A stretch of 12,276 nt of DNA from Cylindrodendrum hubeiense (taxonomy: Eukaryota; Ascomycota; Sordariomycetes; Hypocreales; Nectriaceae). Location: the NCBI GenBank assembly GCA_014621425.1, contig JAANBB010000744.1, positions 1-12,276 of the forward strand, given 5' to 3'. The position numbers and the translations under genes were made by a program. Positions 8,042 to 12,276 of this stretch are shown here, piece by piece. The notes beneath the pieces are model-generated. The model saw only the letters and a list, made by a program, of their open reading frames with translations, had not been told where the DNA came from and searched no databases. Numbering within the stretch: the stretch's first letter is position 1; every line of letters starts with the position of its first letter.

Positions 8042-9859
8042 CTAGGCCGCGCGAATGTCAAGCAGGTGAAGATTCTTAGTTTGGCGAGGAAGCCGTTGGT
8101 CGCGCTCGTAGAGGTAGCCACAATTGGCGCAGAGAGTCTAGCAAATAGTCAGTGATCCAATGCAACATGCCATGTAGAGATGGACAAAACTTACTCTTGG
8201 ACCGGCCGGGCCGTCTCGCACAGCCCAGACGCTTGTTCCCCAGATTCGGCAGTGCCAGCATCTCCACTGGAGTCTCTCCTGGTCTGTCAGGGCACCACCT
8301 CCTCCATATCCACCAACATCGGGAGTGCCACGCCCTCCTGGTGTTCCACCCCGTCCGAGGGGGCTCAGACTTCGGAATCGGCGCTTCTTCTTCGAGCGTT
8401 CTCCTCGCCCCATTCGCTCCTCTTCCACCTCCACAGGGCCACCAAATGGTGCTCCCCCAAGCATGCCCGTTGTGGAACTAAATCGCGCTGTCTCACGGCG
8501 CAGTCGGCGAACTTGTCGTTCACGGTCGCCCTCTCGCTTCTCAATCTCCTCCTTGCTCAGAATCTCAACCTTGGGCTCCCACTCGTCCGCGAGTTGCTCA
8601 GGATCATATCTCCATCCCCCCTCCGCTCCATGCGCGGCATCATTTGGTAGCTCTTGTTGTAGGCCTCCCCATCCGGAGACGAGACCGCCTGCTTCACAGG
8701 CTTCCTTCTTGAGGCGCAAAACAGATTCGTAGATGGCGTGGGTCATTGCGGGCACCCATTCTCCAGTCAACCCGAGATCCGCACACGTCATCTTTGCGAA
8801 TGCCTCTGCCGTGCCCGGAGGGTGCAGGAGAGACCACTCAAACTTGTCCGTGTAGAGCATCGAGGCCAGATTGAGGCTCAGGTTGACGATGCACCGATAT
8901 GTGTCATCGGGGTTATAGTCATCGGAGTCTGGGAGGATAGGTGTGGCCTCAGCAGTGACATCCGGAGCCTGAGATTGGGTCGGAGTAGCTGCTCCTCCAG
9001 TCTGGGCCGGGGTATCAGGCCTCGAAGGACCCCTCACAGCAGAGGCGGGAGAGTCGTCACGAGACTTGACGACCAGGTTTGGCCTAGGAGTCCCGTTTAC
9101 TGTTCCGCCCGCTCCAGCAGTAGTTGTTTGCTGAGTAGGTGGGGCTGGCTGCTCAGCGTGGAACAGCGGATGCAGGGCGACACCCGCATATTCCTCGAGT
9201 TGGGTCCGAATCTGCTTGCTGATCTCGGCGATGACGATGGCTCGGTTGGGGAGATCAAGGTCCTGAACCAAGGTCTGCGCAAACTGGTCTGTTGTGATGA
9301 GGGTTTCGTGGAGGTTCCAGCAAAAGATGTCTCGCAGTTTGTATGGCACCGTCATCTCCTGTGGCCGGTACTGGGGTAGCGAGATGTCGACAGAGGTTGG
9401 GTTTGGCGCCGGGAATGGGGCCTGGGGGATGAAAGCCGGGATGTCCAGGTCGATTCGAATGGGGATCAAGGTGAGCGGCAGGTTTGCCTGAGCAGCATTC
9501 TGCTGGTCGCTTCTCACAGGGCGCGTCTTGCCCATCCAGTCGCGCCAGATGCCCTGGACGTCGACAGGGTCCTTGGTTTCCTTGCCAGCCTTGTCTGCCA
9601 GCTCCTGTCTGCTGACAAGATCCTCCTTGCGCAGGCTTCGTAGGCCGGTCGGTCGACGACGAGGATCGTCGCTGTCGTCATCGAGGTCGTCGTAGCCGTC
9701 CTCGGCATAGTTGATGATGGTTGTTCCTCGCTTCGTGGTCCGCGATATGGGCCCGGTGGGCGCGCTGCTGGGGAGGACGGGGGTGAGGAGGGAGTTGTTG
9801 TAGCCACGCAATCGCGGCGCATAGCTAGACAAAAAGGCCTGGGGCTTTGATCGTTCCAT
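8042..9859 (-). CDS. SNF5/Sfh1-family chromatin-remodelling subunit with GATA-like zinc finger
   Basis: Exons are 9859-8195 and 8137-8042; the 57-nt intron (8138-8194) has a GTAAGT donor, a CTGAC branch site and a TAG acceptor. The spliced protein is 586 aa. SNF5-family proteins are core subunits of nuclear SWI/SNF and RSC remodellers. The N-terminal QAFLSSYAPRLRGYNNSLLTP (about 7-27) is typical of fungal members. The SNF5 domain shows repeat 1 at about 173-230 (YKLRDIFCWNLHETLITTDQF) and repeat 2 at about 319-386 (around NLSLNLASMLYTDKFEWSLL). Between them is an insert of about 85 residues rich in Pro, Thr, Ala and Gly. A charged, coiled-coil-like stretch follows at 435-458, then a basic patch KKKRR (490-494) and Gly-rich repeats. 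The C-terminus is a C534-X2-C537-X20-C558-X2-C561 finger whose second Cys pair comes from exon 2, which supports the splice. Whether it is the SWI/SNF (Snf5) or RSC (Sfh1) paralogue is not certain; I favour Sfh1 by length and N-terminus. Confidence 0.9.
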
Positions 9860-10748
9860 TGTGCGCGCTAGGAAACCCTGAGGGTCATCTCATGCTGGAA
9901 TAAGGGAGCGATGCAGACGCGCAACGGGTGGGCTCGCCTTGAGCCTGGACCCGAGACCCGAAGCCGGGGGACGGTGCGAGGATCGCAAGGGAAGCGCGAC
10001 AATGGCAGCGATTGCGTTGCGATGGCGGCGATTGTCGGCGAGAGAGGGCGTGGTGGGGTGGTGGGATAGGCCGTGATGGGATCGAGCGTGGTGTTTGATG
10101 GAGTCGCGACCTGGACGACCTTTTTCTCAATCGCGTCGCTGTCTGCTCTGCCACAAATTCAGCATTTCCCTGGGCGGTGCCACGGCCAAAGGTGGCTGTG
10201 TTATGTAAGCCAAGGCACAGAGCTTGGACCATCAAGTCCAGCTGATGCTAGTCCGTCGGCTACCCTATACCCCCACATCGCGCGAACCGGGTAAATGGCG
10301 TGGGGGCCCTGGTCTGCTGGTGTCGTGGCAAGCCGTTGAACCAACTCCACATGTCAGATCTAACCGTTGAACTCTTAATGGTTGGCTACCTATTCTGTAT
10401 ACGGAGTACATATGGAGTACCTCCGAGTCGATTGTACACCCAGTTCACGTGTGTTCGGCCAAGAAAAATCTCATTGGTCACCTCCAACTAGACAGGCCAA
10501 GAATGCACGTAGAGACGGAGCAACAACCACACCCCTACAAGACAAGCCTCTAAGTATTTCGAGGTCAGCACCGATACACCCAGGTCTTGTCCTAGCATCA
10601 CCAGGCCACATAGTCCAACACAATTCCCCAGTGTTCTTGCTAACACCCGGCGGGTATTGAGGAATCGGCCACAACCATCGCTAGCCTCTAACATTGATAA
10701 CAAACATAATAGCAAATCGCATGGATTGGGTGTGATCCCGAGAGGCTT
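9860..10748. other. Intergenic region: upstream of the SNF5-type gene and downstream of the CAP gene
   Basis: It contains the promoter and leader of the SNF5-type gene (- strand) and the 3' untranslated region of the CAP gene. The part next to the start codon is GC-rich, with an imperfect 13-bp direct repeat (ATGGCAGCGATTG at 10002-10014, ATGGCGGCGATTG at 10022-10034). No clear TATA box is seen, which would fit a housekeeping gene. The motif GGAGTAC occurs twice, 11 bp apart, at 10403-10409 and 10414-10420. No gene or RNA is recognised. Confidence 0.5.
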
Positions 10749-11371
10749 CTAGAATGGCTTCTCCCCAAGTCTGACACAGGATAGAGATCAGCAAAGACCC
10801 AGGGACATGAACTGCAATGGACAACTTACATGTTTCCTTCTGGAAGAAATCGACACACATTGAAGACCTTGTATGGGTCGGAAACACTGTACGCCCGGGC
10901 ACAGCCTATCTGAGTTGTGTCTGACCACATGCACTGGGCTAGAAGCGATCAGCACATGGTATGCTTAATCGCAGCGATATATGTCTTACACCAGTGGAGC
11001 CAGTGCTCCTTTCCTGTCTTGAGGGGCTGTCCATCATACAGAGAGACCTGCGAGAGCCATTCATGCATCGCAGTCTGGAGAGGCGTGTCAAAGGCGACGT
11101 CACACTGGCCCGACTGGTGTTCGTAGATGTTCTCGCCTTGCTGGGGCCGGAGCTGAGGAGGGGCGTGACTGAAAGGCTGGGCGCCTGAACCCATCTGATT
11201 AGCCCAGAACTGGGCATAGGCGGCAAGATCCGGGTTCCAGGCCAAAGGTGCCACTCCTTGGGCTTGGCGAGCTTCGTTGACCATTTCGAGAGCAAGTGAT
11301 CGATCGTCTGCAGAGACAGTTGAGACCGCCAGGCACAAAGCAAGGGGTGCTAGAACGCGAGGAATATACAT
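10749..11371 (-). CDS. Secreted CAP/PR-1-like (SCP domain) protein, three exons
   Basis: Proposed exons are 11371-10990, 10938-10830 and 10770-10749, with introns of 51 nt (10939-10989, GTAAGA donor, TAG acceptor) and 59 nt (10771-10829, GTAAGT donor, CTGAT branch site, CAG acceptor). The product is 170 aa. A signal peptide of about 21 residues ends near VSA-DD. The rest is one CAP domain: VNEAR (31-35), GENIY (79-83), HEW (103-105), HWSQCMW (126-132) and VCRFLPEGN (155-163). The four conserved CAP cavity residues are present as H69, E80, E104 and H126. Cys residues C90, C130, C140 and C156 could form two disulfides. The last exon adds ILGEKPF, much like the NEKPY ending of plant PR-1. Family members bind sterols or lipids outside the cell (yeast Pry proteins), and some fungal ones affect host interaction; its role here is unknown. 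If intron 2 were retained the protein would end after GNM at residue 164. Confidence 0.88.
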
Positions 11372-12226
11372 GGCAAGTTGAAAACAAACGAGAATTTGAG
11401 AGGCTTTGAAACAGCTGAGATAGGAGCTTCAGGACAGGTCAATGCTGACAGGTAGTTGACAGCGGAGGATGGTTTGTTTGAGGTTGGAGGAGCGAGGTGC
11501 TTGAAGACGGATGGAATTTTCAATCGAATTGACGACGACAGAACAAGGTAGGTAGATGAAGGAAGAAGATGGAGACTGAGTCGTCGAGGGGCGAAGGAGA
11601 AGTCAGAAAGGCAAGTGGTCGTTGGGCTTGACCAAGGTTACTCCGATGGCCCGATGGCTCCTGTCGACTGAATTCTGTACGGGCAGGTCCCTACTACCTT
11701 TGCAGTCAAATTCCCCAGAGCTAATTGACCTGGACTTAGCAGGTTCAATACACTACTACGTAAGGGACCTATGGAAAGTGGAACCCAGCATAGCTTGCAG
11801 TGGATGTGCGGCGTCTGATCTCGGGCCCTCGTGTAAGTCAAGTTGAGTGTCTTGTGTGTATTGGCTGTTGCTGCAATGCCGACCGACAAAAGAGCAATTG
11901 AGAGATATGAGCACTGCCGAATTGAATGAATATGTTTCATATACCTCTTTTAGGAGTAACAGAGCTACGAGATTGTTTATCCATCCTTGCTGGTCTGGGT
12001 AAGTATGAGCATGTTGAAGAGAGAACGGCTTGCCGGGGGTGTTTGGCGCACGGACCAGCCCCATGTAAATGACGTTTCGCCCCAGATCTAACATCTTCCA
12101 TTCATAAAATATTTCGATGACCTTCCGACGGCTCCAATCATCTGGACTCACAAATTGCAAAACAACTGCGCACCACAACACAACGCTACACAGAACAGTA
12201 CATAACAACAACATAACAACGACAAC
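11372..12226. promoter_or_regulatory. Divergent promoter region between the CAP gene and the right-edge gene
   Basis: The CAP gene reads leftward and the right-edge gene rightward, so these 855 bp carry both promoters. For the rightward gene, a TATA-like CATAAAATA lies at 12103-12111 and a TGACGT bZIP-type half site at 12070-12075. Its leader is CA-rich, as is common before fungal ATGs. For the CAP gene I see no clear TATA box. A GGTAGGTAG stretch near 11548 echoes the microsatellite at 7123-7250. A leftward open frame covering most of this region (12241-11756) is judged non-coding. Confidence 0.5.
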
Positions 12227-12276
12227 ATGGCATCCCGACAAACCCCCCTCTTCTCCTCCATCCTGCGCCAGCTCCG
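12227..12276 (+). CDS. Start of an unidentified gene, cut by the window end
   Basis: The ATG lies in a strong context (ACAACATGG) after a CA-rich leader. Only 16 full codons are visible, encoding MASRQTPLFSSILRQL, followed by the first two bases of another codon. The stretch has basic and hydroxylated residues and no acidic residue, as a mitochondrial presequence would, but it is too short to identify a family. An intron may also follow soon, so nothing more can be said. Confidence 0.5.
   Translation, partial: MASRQTPLFSSILRQL

Noticed and set aside
7852..8079. Open frame of 75 codons on the + strand antisense to the SNF5-type 3' end
   Set aside because: The composition looks protein-like at first sight, but there is no family resemblance and no promoter signal; probably a chance antisense frame.
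7636..8121. Open frame of 161 codons on the - strand
   Set aside because: It overlaps the last exon of the SNF5-type gene in a different frame, and that exon is firmly placed by the zinc-finger Cys pair. The rest is the 3' untranslated region.
8325..9379. Long + strand open frames
   Set aside because: They lie antisense to the SNF5-type exon and are explained by its codon composition.
11735..11760. GGTTCAA-like sequence as a possible tRNA B box
   Set aside because: No matching A box, acceptor stem or cloverleaf could be found around it.
11756..12241. Open frame of 161 codons on the - strand, starting with a hydrophobic stretch
   Set aside because: It runs antisense through the leader and start of the right-edge gene; the hydrophobic start is simply the complement of the CA-rich leader.

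Overview
The window looks like nuclear DNA of a filamentous ascomycete, probably a Sordariomycete. Its genes carry short spliceosomal introns (mostly 51-71 nt) with GTAAGT/GTATGT-type donors and CTAAC/CTGAC branch sites 5-25 nt before the acceptor. There is also a secreted GH7 cellobiohydrolase with a fungal CBM1, and the base composition is moderately GC-rich. The cellobiohydrolase resembles the Trichoderma and Fusarium enzymes as I remember them; I do not name a species.

Layout. 1-569: promoter of a sugar transporter, with a dense cluster of CreA/CRE1-type motifs. 570-2723 (+): seven-exon MFS sugar porter, 510 aa when spliced. 2724-3501: convergent 3' intergenic region. 3502-5136 (-): three-exon GH7 cellobiohydrolase I with a C-terminal CBM1, 504 aa. 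5137-8041: a 2.9-kb gene-poor region holding the cellobiohydrolase promoter (TATA box, GGCTAA/GGCTAG, CCAAT and CreA-type motifs, one 9-bp inverted repeat) and three separate tandem-repeat tracts. 8042-9859 (-): two-exon SNF5/Sfh1-type chromatin-remodelling subunit ending in a GATA-like zinc finger, 586 aa. 9860-10748: its upstream region. 10749-11371 (-): three-exon secreted CAP/PR-1-like protein, 170 aa. 11372-12226: divergent promoter region. 12227-12276 (+): the first 16 codons of a gene that runs off the window.

How the genes may relate. The cellobiohydrolase releases cellobiose from crystalline cellulose outside the cell, and the neighbouring transporter is of the type that imports sugars. 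Both upstream regions carry catabolite-repression-type motifs, so coordinated carbon-source regulation is plausible but is inference. The chromatin subunit and the CAP protein have no evident functional link to that pair.

I did not find a clearly undescribed biological system. The points most worth a second look are: the acidic, repeat-like linker of the cellobiohydrolase; the inverted repeat around a GGCTAA motif in its promoter; the long insert inside the SNF5 domain; a 57-nt frame-preserving intron inside the zinc finger whose only in-frame stop is its own 3' splice site; and a cryptic 22-nt last exon that completes the CAP protein.
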